DNA of 64,000 bases from Lachnospiraceae bacterium (GTDB taxonomy: Bacteria; Bacillota; Clostridia; Lachnospirales; Lachnospiraceae), in contig CABJAB010000003.1 of assembly GCA_902363445.1 (NCBI GenBank), positions 310,001 to 374,000 of the forward strand, written 5' to 3'. Positions 18,795 to 27,876 of this stretch are shown here, one piece after another. Position 1 is the first letter of the stretch; each line of letters starts with the position of its first letter. The notes under the pieces are model-generated. The model made no database searches. It worked only from the letters and a program-made list of their open reading frames with translations, and had not been told where the DNA came from. The translations under genes and the position numbers were made by a program.

Positions 18795-20621
18795 TCACCT
18801 CGCAGGCCCGGAAAGCTCCGTTTTCAAAGCTTCTAAAAGTTGTTCGTTTTCTTCCGGCCGCTTCACCGCCAGACGTATATACTGCCCGTTCCCAAATCCT
18901 CTCTTCGCGGACAGATCCTTGATCAGAAGATTGTATTTTTCCAGAAGGACGGCGGCCAGCCTGCCGCTGTCAAATCCATCCATAAGCTCGCACATCACAT
19001 AATTGGCCTGGGAGGGGACCGGCCGAATATGAGGAATATCGCTGAGAGCCGCAAGGTATCCGCTCCTCACCTCTTTAAACTGCTCCATCGCCCTGCTGTA
19101 ATCCCCTTTGTACTTTTCAGCGATCTGCATGTAATACTCCCCAAAGGAATTGATATTCCAAATGGCCGCCTGTTTCTTCATCCTGCCGATAAATGCTGTA
19201 TCACCGCCCGCGATCACCCCGAGGCGCAGCCCCGGTACTCCGTAGGATTTTGATATGCTCTTTACCACAAAGAGCGCCGGATAATGTTTCAGGACGTCCT
19301 GGCACAGCAGGGAGTTTTCTTCCATAGCCCCATCCGCAAAATCCACAAAGGACTCATCCAGGACAAAGCGGATTTTCTTTCTCTCCGCCCATTCTGCCAT
19401 CCGAAGTACATCCTTCCTGGGAATATAGCTGCCGGAGGGATTGTCCGGATTGATCAGCACCAAAATGGTAATATCCTTTTCCCCAAAATATTCCATAAGT
19501 TCATCTGCCGTATATGTGAAATCACGATTGCCGGGTGTGAACACCTCCAGCTCATCTTTTTTTCTGTTTGGATATTCTTCGAAAGTGGGATATACCGTAC
19601 CAAGCCTTCCGGGCACCATTTCCATTAAGAGCTTTATCAGCTCTGCGGCGCCGTTTCCCACACAGACCTGCTCTTTTTTAAGTCCAAAATATTTTGCCGC
19701 TACTAGGCTGTTGACCTCCATGCCGGAAGGATAATTGGTCAAAAGCTCTGTAAAGCTGGCCTTCAGCTCATCCACCAGTTTTTCCCCGGGATAAAACGGA
19801 TTCACCAGATAACAGAAATCCTTAAGATGCGGATATCTCCAATATCCGCCATAACGGCCAGAAATTTTCTTAAGCTTTTCTTCCCCCCCGGCAAACAGGG
19901 ACTCTGCGATATCCAGGTCTTGTTCATCGTCGATTTCATACCAAAGCTCTCCGTCCAGACGAAGCCCTTTGATGACAGGCGTGTCGAGGAGCGTGATCAC
20001 CTTCAGCACCTGCTCATAATATTCGTTGTTTCCCAATGCCTTACAATATGCCTCTAAAAAAGGAACATAGTGGGAATTGGAAAATTCCTTCCCGAATTTA
20101 TAGATATTTACCGTCTTATAGTACTTGTCCACATCGGAAAAGCGAAAACTTTTCTTTCCGATAAAGTCCAGAATATTGTCTTCTTCGTCCAGCGTCACTA
20201 CCGTTCCGTCCATCCAGCTCTCGTACTTCGCCACAAGAGCCAGGCTGGGATAGGGGTCATTCACCAGCTTTTCCAAGACGGCTTTTTCAAATATGAGATC
20301 TGACTCCAAGAGCAGCGTGTCCTCTTCTGTCAAATAATCCTTTGCCATATATAAGGAATAGATATTATTAGTCTTGTAGTAAATCTGATTGTCGACATAT
20401 ATGATGGGAGTCTTTATGGACAAGGTCCTGATATAATCCATCAATTTTTTTCCTTCATACCCTACTACAATGACAATCCTGGACAAACCAAGTCCGTCCA
20501 GCTGAGTCAGCGCCCTCTCGATCAGCGTGACACCGTCGACCTTGACCATACATTTCGTCGCGTCCTTCGTCAGCTCTTTAAGCCTTTTTCCCATACCTGC
20601 CGCTAAGATGATTGCCTGCAT
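18795..20621 (-). CDS. Bifunctional LicC-like nucleotidyltransferase / PLP-dependent enzyme
   Basis: The 608-residue fusion starts with a sugar-nucleotidyltransferase-fold domain (1-245): AIILAAGMGKRLKELTKDATKCMVKV and a YKTNNIYSLY motif characteristic of phosphocholine cytidylyltransferases. Residues from about 255 to 608 form a fold-type I PLP enzyme of the HisC/CobD group: NPFYPG, GNGAAELIKLL, NPDNPSG, the cofactor Asp in VLDESF (about 422), and the Schiff-base Lys in KSISKSYGVPGLRLG (about 458). The ATG at 20621 follows GGGAGG at ideal spacing. The PLP half may be an aminotransferase or a phospho-amino-acid decarboxylase like CobD. With LicD next, it probably makes a CDP-activated amino-alcohol. 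Confidence 0.85.
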   Translation of the reverse strand: MQAIILAAGMGKRLKELTKDATKCMVKVDGVTLIERALTQLDGLGLSRIVIVVGYEGKKLMDYIRTLSIKTPIIYVDNQIYYKTNNIYSLYMAKDYLTEEDTLLLESDLIFEKAVLEKLVNDPYPSLALVAKYESWMDGTVVTLDEEDNILDFIGKKSFRFSDVDKYYKTVNIYKFGKEFSNSHYVPFLEAYCKALGNNEYYEQVLKVITLLDTPVIKGLRLDGELWYEIDDEQDLDIAESLFAGGEEKLKKISGRYGGYWRYPHLKDFCYLVNPFYPGEKLVDELKASFTELLTNYPSGMEVNSLVAAKYFGLKKEQVCVGNGAAELIKLLMEMVPGRLGTVYPTFEEYPNRKKDELEVFTPGNRDFTYTADELMEYFGEKDITILVLINPDNPSGSYIPRKDVLRMAEWAERKKIRFVLDESFVDFADGAMEENSLLCQDVLKHYPALFVVKSISKSYGVPGLRLGVIAGGDTAFIGRMKKQAAIWNINSFGEYYMQIAEKYKGDYSRAMEQFKEVRSGYLAALSDIPHIRPVPSQANYVMCELMDGFDSGRLAAVLLEKYNLLIKDLSAKRGFGNGQYIRLAVKRPEENEQLLEALKTELSGPAR

Positions 20622-20684
20622 ATATTCCTCCCGTGCCTGGTTTTCCAAGCGCTCTGCATACGTCCTGTCATTGATATCTCAAAG

Positions 20685-21806
20685 TCAGGCAAGCCTCCCA
20701 AATTCCGCCTCTGCTTTCTTCATGGCCGATTCTATGACCTTATCCATATCGTAATATTTGTATTCTGCCAGACGGCCGCCGAACATCACGTTCTTCTCTC
20801 CGGCGCCCAGCTCCGCATACTTTTGATAAAGCTCCTGGTTTTTCTCATCGTTGACCGGATAATACGGTTCCATTCCTTCTTCCCAGGTCACTGAGTATTC
20901 TCTGGTGACCACTGTCTTCGAGATTTCAGAACAGGGTACGGTACAGTTAAAGTGTTTGTGCTCAATGGTCCTCGTATAAGGCACTTCCCTGGCCGTATGG
21001 TTCACCACCGCCACTCCCTGATAGTTGTCCACATCAAAGATATCATCCTCAAACCTAAGGCTCCTGTATTCCAGCTTCCCATAGCGATAATTAAAATACG
21101 CATCTATGGTCCCGGTGTAGATGACCCGGTCTCCCATGGCATCGAACGCTTTTTTATCTGCCAGATAATCCGTCTCCAGCATCACATCACAGCCCTCAAA
21201 CAGTTTCTCCGTTATGCCGTTGTAACCGCCGATTGGAATGCCCTGATACCGATCATTAAAGTAGTTATTGTCATACGTATAGCGGACCGGGAGTCTCTTG
21301 ATGATAAAGCTGGGCAGTTCCTTACAGGCCCTTCCCCACTGCTTTTCTGTATATCCTTTGATCAGCTTCTCATAAATATCAGTCCCCACAAGGGAAATGG
21401 CCTGTTCTTCCAGGTTCGCCGGCTGTCCTGATGTCCCCGCCCTTTGTTCCTCAATCTTAGCCCTGGCCTCTTCCGGTGTGGAGACACCCCACATTTTACT
21501 GAATGTATTCATATTAAATGGCATATTATACATTTCACCATGATAATTTGCCACAGGACAGTTGGTATATCGGTTAAATTCCACCAGTCCATTTACAAAC
21601 TGCCATACATTTTTGTTAGAAGTATGGAAAATATGGGCTCCATACCGATGTACCGGTATCCCTTCTATATCTTCACAGTAAATATTGCCTCCCAGCTGTT
21701 TCCGCTTTTCAACTATCAGACAGGTCTTGCCATTTCTTCTCGCGTACCATGCCATGACCCCGCCGAAAAGGCCGCCGCCCACGATCACATAGTCATATTT
21801 TTTCAT
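20685..21806 (-). CDS. glf: UDP-galactopyranose mutase
   Basis: The 373-residue flavoenzyme converts UDP-galactopyranose to UDP-galactofuranose. It has the N-terminal FAD-binding motif YVIVGGGLFGGVMAW, the family motif GGNIY..DIEGIPVHRYGAHIFHTSN, EKQWGR, RYTYDNNYFNDRYQGIPIGGYN, and the C-terminal GRLAEYKYYDMD. Its length is normal. This is the clearest indication of glycan composition: the polymer should contain galactofuranose. The gene lies between the DUF2142 gene upstream and the nucleotidyltransferase/PLP gene downstream. Confidence 0.97.
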   Translation of the reverse strand: MKKYDYVIVGGGLFGGVMAWYARRNGKTCLIVEKRKQLGGNIYCEDIEGIPVHRYGAHIFHTSNKNVWQFVNGLVEFNRYTNCPVANYHGEMYNMPFNMNTFSKMWGVSTPEEARAKIEEQRAGTSGQPANLEEQAISLVGTDIYEKLIKGYTEKQWGRACKELPSFIIKRLPVRYTYDNNYFNDRYQGIPIGGYNGITEKLFEGCDVMLETDYLADKKAFDAMGDRVIYTGTIDAYFNYRYGKLEYRSLRFEDDIFDVDNYQGVAVVNHTAREVPYTRTIEHKHFNCTVPCSEISKTVVTREYSVTWEEGMEPYYPVNDEKNQELYQKYAELGAGEKNVMFGGRLAEYKYYDMDKVIESAMKKAEAEFGRLA

Positions 21807-21874
21807 AAAATCACCGCGGATTCCTTTCTGCTCCTATTGTTCTTTATATTCTCAGAGGTCTTTAAAAGCCATTT

Positions 21875-23812
21875 TTATAATAGTGTCTGGACTATTGCAA
21901 CGAGCGACACAACTTCGATCCATCCTATAAAAGGATATATATAAGGCTCCCGGCGGCTCCCACGCCGTAAAAACTTCTTGCTCCCAAACATCGTACAAAG
22001 CATGATCGCTATTGGTATAAAATATCTCCCCTGTATTCCGTTTATGACATCTTCACCAACGGGCGTCCACTGCACATACAAGCTGGCAAAAATCAAAGCC
22101 GTCACAGCCAGACAAATTCCTCCGGCTATATACTTATCTTTTTTATATATGATTATCTCATCTTTTTCCATAGTCACAGATGAAATCAAGATAAGAGCAG
22201 CATAGATCACAAGGAATATACTGCTGACTCCCACCTCCAGCCATGCAAGATTACTGCCCAGAAACATCATCAGCCAGTTCAGTCCACTCGCTTTTACCGT
22301 CCGATACGTTGTTTGAATAAATGTTATCGGATGTGACAGAACATAAGCTACTTGTTCAGCACTATCTACCCCTTCATTAAATTCTATCAGATAACCCGTT
22401 GAAATACTCAACCATATTAAGTTTGCTATTACGGCAATTCCACAGGCAGAACCAAGGATGCCCCAATATTTTTTCGCGGAACCGAACTTTTCTTTCGGTA
22501 TGATAAAATAAATAGCGCAAATAGGAAGATATACGATCTTACATAGCGCAATTAGTATCACACTCACATAAATAAAAGAGAGATCAAACCTGCTCAGGGC
22601 CTTCTTTTCCCCATAAGCCAGATAAAGTGCATATGATATGGCCAGCATGCATAGAGCATTAATAAAGCAATCAGCTGCCATCGATACTGACTCCTGTAAA
22701 AACATAGGCGTCATCGCAAGCATGACGATACTGAGTTTTTTCATGGGTATATATTTCACGGAAAAATATACCATGATAACGCTGCATAACATTGCAAATA
22801 TTTTCCCCATCAAACTTATGCCAAATGTCGTTGCAAATATGAGCTTTCCAATCATCACGCCGATTAGCTGAGGCAGATAAGATACCGGTGCATATAATGA
22901 TGTGTTCGAAAAACTATACCAACGCTCCTCCCCATAATTAACGGTTTTATCAGACGCACTCCAGATATCACTATACGTTGATTTCTGGGCGTTGACATCC
23001 GCATAGTCCATTTTCGGCAAATACTGCCCTCCGGTTCCCTCGTCATTTTTATCCGAAATCATATGTCCTTCCGTAATCTCAAATATCCTAAGGTAATGAT
23101 TTCCCTCATCTGGTACTTTTGTATAAGGAAGAACAATTAAAAATACACTTCCCACTACTAAAGAAAGAAACAGGTATCTTTTCTCCTGCTTCATACGGAT
23201 TCGGCCTATTACTATCGCCACAGACATAATAACGGCTGCCGCTAAAATCGTAAGTCCCGCGACCATATTTTTACTAATATATTTGTAAAAAGTCCGCATA
23301 CAAATGATTTCATCTTCCAGCTCACCGCCGTATACGTCTATCTTTTCTAATTCCTCAGAAGAGACCACCGTCCCCACAAATAGATGTGAAGAAGCATCCT
23401 TTGCGTCGGATGTCATTTTTATTCTAAGTGCCTTTCCTGCCATTCCGGAAAGTTTTTCGGGAAGAATAAAGTGTGCAAACTTCTCGGACTTTATTTCATC
23501 TCCTCTGAGTCCCCAGTTAACAAGTAAAGTATCTCCGTCATATAACTCCACATTTAATAGAACATCTTCATCCGCATTGTTATTTATTAAATAAATATCT
23601 ATCCCTGCCATGACGTCCTGTGCACACACAAAATCCTGCTCCAAAACTTGCCCGTCCATCAGTGGAATCTGACTAACTTTATTTGCATTTTTAGTGTATT
23701 TACATATATGATCAAATTTTGCGGTACTGACAGTCAGCAAAAACAGTACCACAATAACAGCCATATAAATACACCATGACCAGCTTTTTTTCTTTTCCCG
23801 TTCCATATTCAT
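21875..23812 (-). CDS. DUF2142-family membrane protein with jelly-roll-like extracytoplasmic domain
   Basis: The 645-residue protein has an N-terminal helix (about 11-28), an external domain of about 150 residues, and about ten helices. DUF2142 motifs are KVPDEGNHYLRIFEI, LAMTPMFLQESVSMAADCFINA and INGIQGRYFIPIAIM. The external domain follows the same strand pattern as the one on the ABC permease at 7954-9390: LEQDF..GIDIYL...NVELYDG here against ISQSF..SIDIFF...ILELLDA there. It is the second gene of the operon, 4 bp after the GtrB-like gene, and would plausibly use the polyprenyl-linked sugar that enzyme makes. Confidence 0.78.
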   Translation of the reverse strand: MNMEREKKKSWSWCIYMAVIVVLFLLTVSTAKFDHICKYTKNANKVSQIPLMDGQVLEQDFVCAQDVMAGIDIYLINNNADEDVLLNVELYDGDTLLVNWGLRGDEIKSEKFAHFILPEKLSGMAGKALRIKMTSDAKDASSHLFVGTVVSSEELEKIDVYGGELEDEIICMRTFYKYISKNMVAGLTILAAAVIMSVAIVIGRIRMKQEKRYLFLSLVVGSVFLIVLPYTKVPDEGNHYLRIFEITEGHMISDKNDEGTGGQYLPKMDYADVNAQKSTYSDIWSASDKTVNYGEERWYSFSNTSLYAPVSYLPQLIGVMIGKLIFATTFGISLMGKIFAMLCSVIMVYFSVKYIPMKKLSIVMLAMTPMFLQESVSMAADCFINALCMLAISYALYLAYGEKKALSRFDLSFIYVSVILIALCKIVYLPICAIYFIIPKEKFGSAKKYWGILGSACGIAVIANLIWLSISTGYLIEFNEGVDSAEQVAYVLSHPITFIQTTYRTVKASGLNWLMMFLGSNLAWLEVGVSSIFLVIYAALILISSVTMEKDEIIIYKKDKYIAGGICLAVTALIFASLYVQWTPVGEDVINGIQGRYFIPIAIMLCTMFGSKKFLRRGSRREPYIYPFIGWIEVVSLVAIVQTLL

Positions 23813-23816
23813 CCCT

Positions 23817-24731
23817 TTACTTGATTTGATTTAAATTTAGCTCATATAACTGTTTGTGCTTTTTTATCACCACTTGAAGAATTATCCCGCACATCCATAA
23901 CAAGGTCCCGACAGTCGCTATAAAACCACTTACAATCAACGTAGGGAATTTGGCCACTAAACCAGTGGTGAAATATCCTCTAAAAACAGGAATCAGCATA
24001 ATGGCCGCAATAATCCATAAAACTGCAGAAACTGAGGTAAAAAAAGCAAACGGTTTATAATCTTTAAAAAGAGTGGAAATGGTCTTAATGACCTTTAATC
24101 CATCCGATACTGTATTGAGTTTTGACACACTCCCCTCAGGCCTGTCCCTATATGCCACCTCGACTTCTTGGATTAAAAAGTTTTTATCCAGCGCGTGGAT
24201 GGTCATCTCTGTTTCAATTTCAAACCCTTTTGACAAAACAGGAAACGATTTCACAAACAGGCGGCTGAACGCCCGATAACCAGTCATGATATCCCTGACA
24301 TCGCTTTTAAACAGCTTATTTATCAAGCCCCTTACCACGCGGTTTCCTGTGTTATGAAAAGGCCGTTTATTTTCTGCGAAATAAGTAGAAGACAGCCTGT
24401 CTCCAATAACCATATCTGCCTTGTGCTGCAGCACCAAATCACACATTTCCCTGGCGGAGTCAGCGGGATATGTGTCATCACCGTCTATCATTAAATAACA
24501 GTCTGCCTCAATTTCACGAAACATACTTCTAATAACATTCCCTTTTCCCTGTCGGTACTCATAGCGAACGATTGCCCCGGCCTTTCTTGCCACTTCATCC
24601 GTACCATCAACAGAATTATTATCATATACATAAATATCTGCCTCAGGAAGGGCCTCTTTATAATCCATTATGACCTTTTCAATCGTAATACCTTCGTTAT
24701 AACATGGAATCAGTACTGCTATTTTATTCAT
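23817..24731 (-). CDS. GtrB-like polyprenyl-phosphate glycosyltransferase with C-terminal membrane helices
   Basis: The 304-residue protein has a GT2 domain (1-230): KIAVLIPCYNEGITIEKV, VYDNNSVDGTDEVA, YRQGKGNVIRSMF, MIDGDDTYPAD for the metal, and IMTGYRAFSRLFVKSFP. Two transmembrane helices follow at about 235-258 and 270-290. This layout matches bactoprenol glucosyltransferases (GtrB) and similar enzymes that load a sugar onto undecaprenyl phosphate. It is the first gene of the polysaccharide operon, with a short leader of about 35 nt from the consensus promoter. Its product could feed the DUF2142 protein encoded next. Confidence 0.88.
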   Translation of the reverse strand: MNKIAVLIPCYNEGITIEKVIMDYKEALPEADIYVYDNNSVDGTDEVARKAGAIVRYEYRQGKGNVIRSMFREIEADCYLMIDGDDTYPADSAREMCDLVLQHKADMVIGDRLSSTYFAENKRPFHNTGNRVVRGLINKLFKSDVRDIMTGYRAFSRLFVKSFPVLSKGFEIETEMTIHALDKNFLIQEVEVAYRDRPEGSVSKLNTVSDGLKVIKTISTLFKDYKPFAFFTSVSAVLWIIAAIMLIPVFRGYFTTGLVAKFPTLIVSGFIATVGTLLWMCGIILQVVIKKHKQLYELNLNQIK

Positions 24732-24772
24732 ATTTACTCTCCTATTAAAGTGTCAGACCAATAATTAAACAT

Positions 24773-24801
24773 ATTATAGCTTTTCCACATATTAATGTCA
24801 A
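24773..24801 (-). promoter_or_regulatory. Perfect consensus sigma-A promoter of the polysaccharide operon
   Basis: On the minus strand, TTGACA (24796-24801) is followed after exactly 17 bp by TATAAT (24773-24778). Both hexamers match consensus at all six positions. The predicted start site near 24766 gives a leader of about 35 nt before the ATG at 24731. The surrounding 140 bp are very AT-rich. I saw no operator or attenuator hairpin between promoter and gene. Confidence 0.8.
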
Positions 24802-24873
24802 TTTAAGATATTCTTATTGGATTGTTAGGAAATTTTATTTAATTTTCACTTAAGAGTACCTATACTCCTTTTT

Positions 24874-26007
24874 CTATGTCAGGCAGTTTGCGATCTTATT
24901 TGTCAATTTTTTTACAAAGATCAAAAACATGCGCCCCAAAATGCAGATCAATAGTGAAACCAAAAAAACAATAACCGTATATTCCGCCGTAAATGCCAAG
25001 TGATCAATGAAATGTCCTTCTTCGCCTTTGTTTATTGCCAATAACCAGTCTCTAAGCCCCAACGCGTTCAGTTTATACATAACCAATAAATGTATCAAAT
25101 AAACCTCAAAAGTACATTTCCCCACATGCAAAGCTATATTGTCAACCACTTTTCCTTTTACATTTATAGAATATACACCACAAAACAACGAAACGGAACT
25201 CAAGAATCCAAAAATCGAATTCCAAAAAAGATAGCGCTCATTTGATATATCAATATTATACAAATATCCTTGTGCAAACATCCTAATTATATTTACGAGA
25301 AAAAAAACAGCTAATCCATAAAGCCACATATATCTGACAGATTTAATTTTTTCTTTATGTCGGCTCAATTCATAACCAATGACAACAAACAAGGCATGAG
25401 ACGCCAACATACTAAAAGAAGCAATTGAAACAGGAAATCTGACTATCAGCTGAAGTTCTGATAATAAGATCAAAATCAATGACATAAAAATCACATAATG
25501 ACGGGCTCTGTCTGTTGTTTTCGCTTCACTATTACATAAACATTTCAAAAGAGGGTACATAAGTACTACAACACTATAAGTAAACACATACCACAAGTGA
25601 ATTCCATACGAAAACATTTGAGTATTTTGGCTTAAAAAACCTTTTACAATATTTATTAAATTTATATTGGATATAGATAGGCGAAAATTCGAGAGTCCAG
25701 GATCGCTAATCCACGCTTCAATCATTTGCGCAAATACAAGATAAATGACAGTCGGAATAATAATACGTTTCAATAAAGATTTTAATTTATTCGTAAATGA
25801 ACTGCCTTGAAACATAAAAAATCCTGCTATTAACCAAAAAATAGAAACCCCGTCCGCCAACAGACAACTAATATACAAGCACCCTCTATTTAATTGCCCA
25901 GCACTATCGAAATTCCCCAATCTAACGTGAGCGCCCACTACCATTATACAGCCAATGATCCTTATCCACTCAACAGACGTGTCTTTTTTGGATATTTGGT
26001 TATTCAT
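24874..26007 (-). CDS. Acyltransferase 3 family membrane protein
   Basis: The 377-residue protein has about ten hydrophobic helices and begins with VEWIRIIGCIMVVGAHV, matching the N-terminal helix of acyltransferase-3 (OafA/WecH) proteins with the catalytic His in AHV. Such enzymes O-acetylate or otherwise acylate extracellular glycans. Later features include SYGIHLWYVFTYSVVVLMYPLL and FEVYLIHLLVMY. The gene looks very AT-rich, more so than leuA upstream, suggesting recent arrival. AGAGGAG precedes the ATG. It lies between the leuA terminator and the polysaccharide promoter, and is probably a decoration gene for that locus expressed separately. Confidence 0.82.
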   Translation of the reverse strand: MNNQISKKDTSVEWIRIIGCIMVVGAHVRLGNFDSAGQLNRGCLYISCLLADGVSIFWLIAGFFMFQGSSFTNKLKSLLKRIIIPTVIYLVFAQMIEAWISDPGLSNFRLSISNINLINIVKGFLSQNTQMFSYGIHLWYVFTYSVVVLMYPLLKCLCNSEAKTTDRARHYVIFMSLILILLSELQLIVRFPVSIASFSMLASHALFVVIGYELSRHKEKIKSVRYMWLYGLAVFFLVNIIRMFAQGYLYNIDISNERYLFWNSIFGFLSSVSLFCGVYSINVKGKVVDNIALHVGKCTFEVYLIHLLVMYKLNALGLRDWLLAINKGEEGHFIDHLAFTAEYTVIVFLVSLLICILGRMFLIFVKKLTNKIANCLT

Positions 26008-26063
26008 GACCTGCTCTCCTCTTTAGTCTCTTTTTCTTCATTTAATCTTTATCTAATTAAATA

Positions 26064-26111
26064 CCCAATAATACGGCGGCGATACACAACATATCACCGC
26101 CGCATATTGGG
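26064..26111 (-). terminator. Terminator after leuA
   Basis: A long hairpin lies 14 bp after the leuA stop. Arms CCCAATA and TATTGGG enclose a GC-rich inner stem (GCGGCGGTGATA with TATCGCCGCCGT), about 18-20 pairs in all. On the minus strand it is followed by TATTTAATT, an imperfect U-rich tract. It separates leuA from the acyltransferase gene. Confidence 0.7.
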
Positions 26112-26124
26112 CATTTCTTCAATA

Positions 26125-27780
26125 TTATTTAAACAGCCTGTTCAGTCCGCTGAACAGCGCCCTGTGAGAAGCTCTCGTAATATTCGGGCTCACGCCGACG
26201 CCGAAGGTCACCCTTCCGGTATCCACATCCATCACCTGAATGTAAGCCGCGGCCTGTGCATGAGAACCCTCGCCCAACGCGTGCTCCGAATAGTCCAGTA
26301 CCTTCACGTGAACATTCGCCGTCTGCTCGATGGCATCCCGCACCGCGTCAATGGGTCCGTTCCCGACTCCCTTCGCCGACAGGATTTCTCCATGATACTT
26401 GAATGTCAGTCTGGCCTGGGTATCCGTCTCTCCCACATCTGTCGTCTCGCATCGAATAAAGTTGAACGGTTCCTTAGCAGCCAGATATTCGGCCTTAAAA
26501 AGCTCCATGATCTGCTCCGGCGCCACTTCTCCGTGGGCCTCCGCCACAGCCTGCACCACATCTGCAAACTCCTTGTGCATTCCCTTCGGCAGCTTAAATC
26601 CATAGAAAGTATCCATGACAAATGCTACGCCGCCTTTGCCGGACTGACTGTTGATCCGGACGATGGGCTCGTAATCCCTGCCAAGATCGGAAGGATCCAC
26701 CGGAAGATACGGGACCTCCCAATACGGATTCTTTCTGGCCTTGAGCGCCCTGACACCCTTGTTGATGGCATCCTGGTGCGATCCTGAAAAAGCGGTGAAC
26801 ACCAATTTGCCCGCATATGGATGCCTGGGGTCAATCTCCATCTTGCAGCATCTTTCATATACTTCAATGATCTCCCGGATATTTTCGATATCCAGCTCCG
26901 GGTCGATTCCCTGTGAAAACATATTATAGGCCACGGTCAGGACATCCACATTCCCGGTACGTTCTCCGTTTCCGAATAAGGTGCCTTCCACTCTGTCCGC
27001 TCCCGCAAGCAGCGCAAGCTCCGTCGCGGCCACTCCGGTCCCCCGGTCATTATGGGGATGTACGCTCAATACTATGGTCTCCCGGTCTTTAAAATTCCGG
27101 TGCATCCATTCAATCTGATCCGCATACACGTTGGGAGTCGTCATTTCCACTGTCGCGGGAAGGTTGATGATGATCGGCTCCTCCCTGGTGGGACCCCACG
27201 TTTCCTGTACGGCTGTACATACCTCCAGCGCATAATCCATCTCTGTCCCGGTAAAGCTTTCCGGAGAATATTCCAGCACGATCTCACCGGGAAAATCCTT
27301 CGCCCGTTCCTTTACCATCTTCGTACCGTCGACGGCGATCTGTTTAATGTGCTCTTTGTCCATTCCGAACACCACGTCCCTCTGAAGAGTCGAGGTAGAA
27401 TTATAGATATGGACCACCGCGCGCTTAACACCCTGAAGGGCCTGAAAAGTCCTGTCTATCAGATGCTCTCTGCACTGTACTAATACCTGGATCACCACGT
27501 CATCCGGAATCAGATTCCGGTCAATCAGCTGCCGCAAAAAATCGTATTCGATCTGAGACGCCGCCGGGAATCCAACCTCGATCTGCTTGAATCCAAGTTT
27601 CATAAGCAGATTGAACATCTCAATCTTTTCTTCCACGACCATAGGCTCAATCAAGGCCTGATTTCCATCCCGCAGGTCAACGCTGCACCAAATCGGAGCT
27701 TTTTCTATCTCCTTATTCGGCCACTGTCTTTCCGGATAATCCATCACCGGTACTCGTTTATATCTCTTAAAATTTAACAT
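26125..27780 (-). CDS. leuA: 2-isopropylmalate synthase (long form)
   Basis: The 551-residue enzyme condenses acetyl-CoA with 2-ketoisovalerate, the first committed step of leucine synthesis. Visible motifs are WCSVDLRDGNQALIEPM at the metal-binding N-terminus, KQIEVGFPAASQIEYDF, SVHPHNDRGTGVAATELALLAGADRVEGTLFGNGERTGNVD, and a C-terminal LeuA regulatory domain from about 430 (VKVLDYSEHALGEGSHAQAAAYIQV). It is the long type shared by yeast, actinobacteria and some clostridia. GGGAGG lies ten bases before the ATG. A 5' leader of about 214 nt contains a possible leader peptide and an inverted repeat that would cover the start codon. No other leu or ilv gene is in the window. Confidence 0.96.
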   Translation of the reverse strand: MLNFKRYKRVPVMDYPERQWPNKEIEKAPIWCSVDLRDGNQALIEPMVVEEKIEMFNLLMKLGFKQIEVGFPAASQIEYDFLRQLIDRNLIPDDVVIQVLVQCREHLIDRTFQALQGVKRAVVHIYNSTSTLQRDVVFGMDKEHIKQIAVDGTKMVKERAKDFPGEIVLEYSPESFTGTEMDYALEVCTAVQETWGPTREEPIIINLPATVEMTTPNVYADQIEWMHRNFKDRETIVLSVHPHNDRGTGVAATELALLAGADRVEGTLFGNGERTGNVDVLTVAYNMFSQGIDPELDIENIREIIEVYERCCKMEIDPRHPYAGKLVFTAFSGSHQDAINKGVRALKARKNPYWEVPYLPVDPSDLGRDYEPIVRINSQSGKGGVAFVMDTFYGFKLPKGMHKEFADVVQAVAEAHGEVAPEQIMELFKAEYLAAKEPFNFIRCETTDVGETDTQARLTFKYHGEILSAKGVGNGPIDAVRDAIEQTANVHVKVLDYSEHALGEGSHAQAAAYIQVMDVDTGRVTFGVGVSPNITRASHRALFSGLNRLFK

Positions 27781-27876
27781 GATCTATCGTCCTCCCTGGA
27801 TCTTCTCCATAATAATCATTTTTCCATCTGCTCTGCTCCAGCGTTTCTCTGAGAAAGCTTCATAGTCGATAGATCA
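27780..27876 (-). promoter_or_regulatory. Start-codon-sequestering inverted repeat in the leuA leader
   Basis: Two 10-base arms are perfectly complementary: TGATCTATCG in the transcript (27876-27867) and CGATAGATCA (27789-27780). The second arm begins two bases after the GGGAGG ribosome binding site (27796-27791) and ends on the A of the leuA ATG. Pairing would hide the start codon. The first arm lies in the last codons of the leader reading frame, so a ribosome there would open the structure. A small TTTCT/AGAAA hairpin lies between the arms. A T-box signature was looked for and not found. Confidence 0.5.

Noticed and set aside
24842..24870. Terminator after the acyltransferase gene
   Set aside because: Only a five-base GAGTA/TACTC stem and no U-tract follow the stop; readthrough toward the polysaccharide promoter is possible.
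25894..26787. 297-codon plus-strand frame across the leuA 3' end and the terminator
   Set aside because: It crosses two minus-strand genes and a terminator and has no domain.
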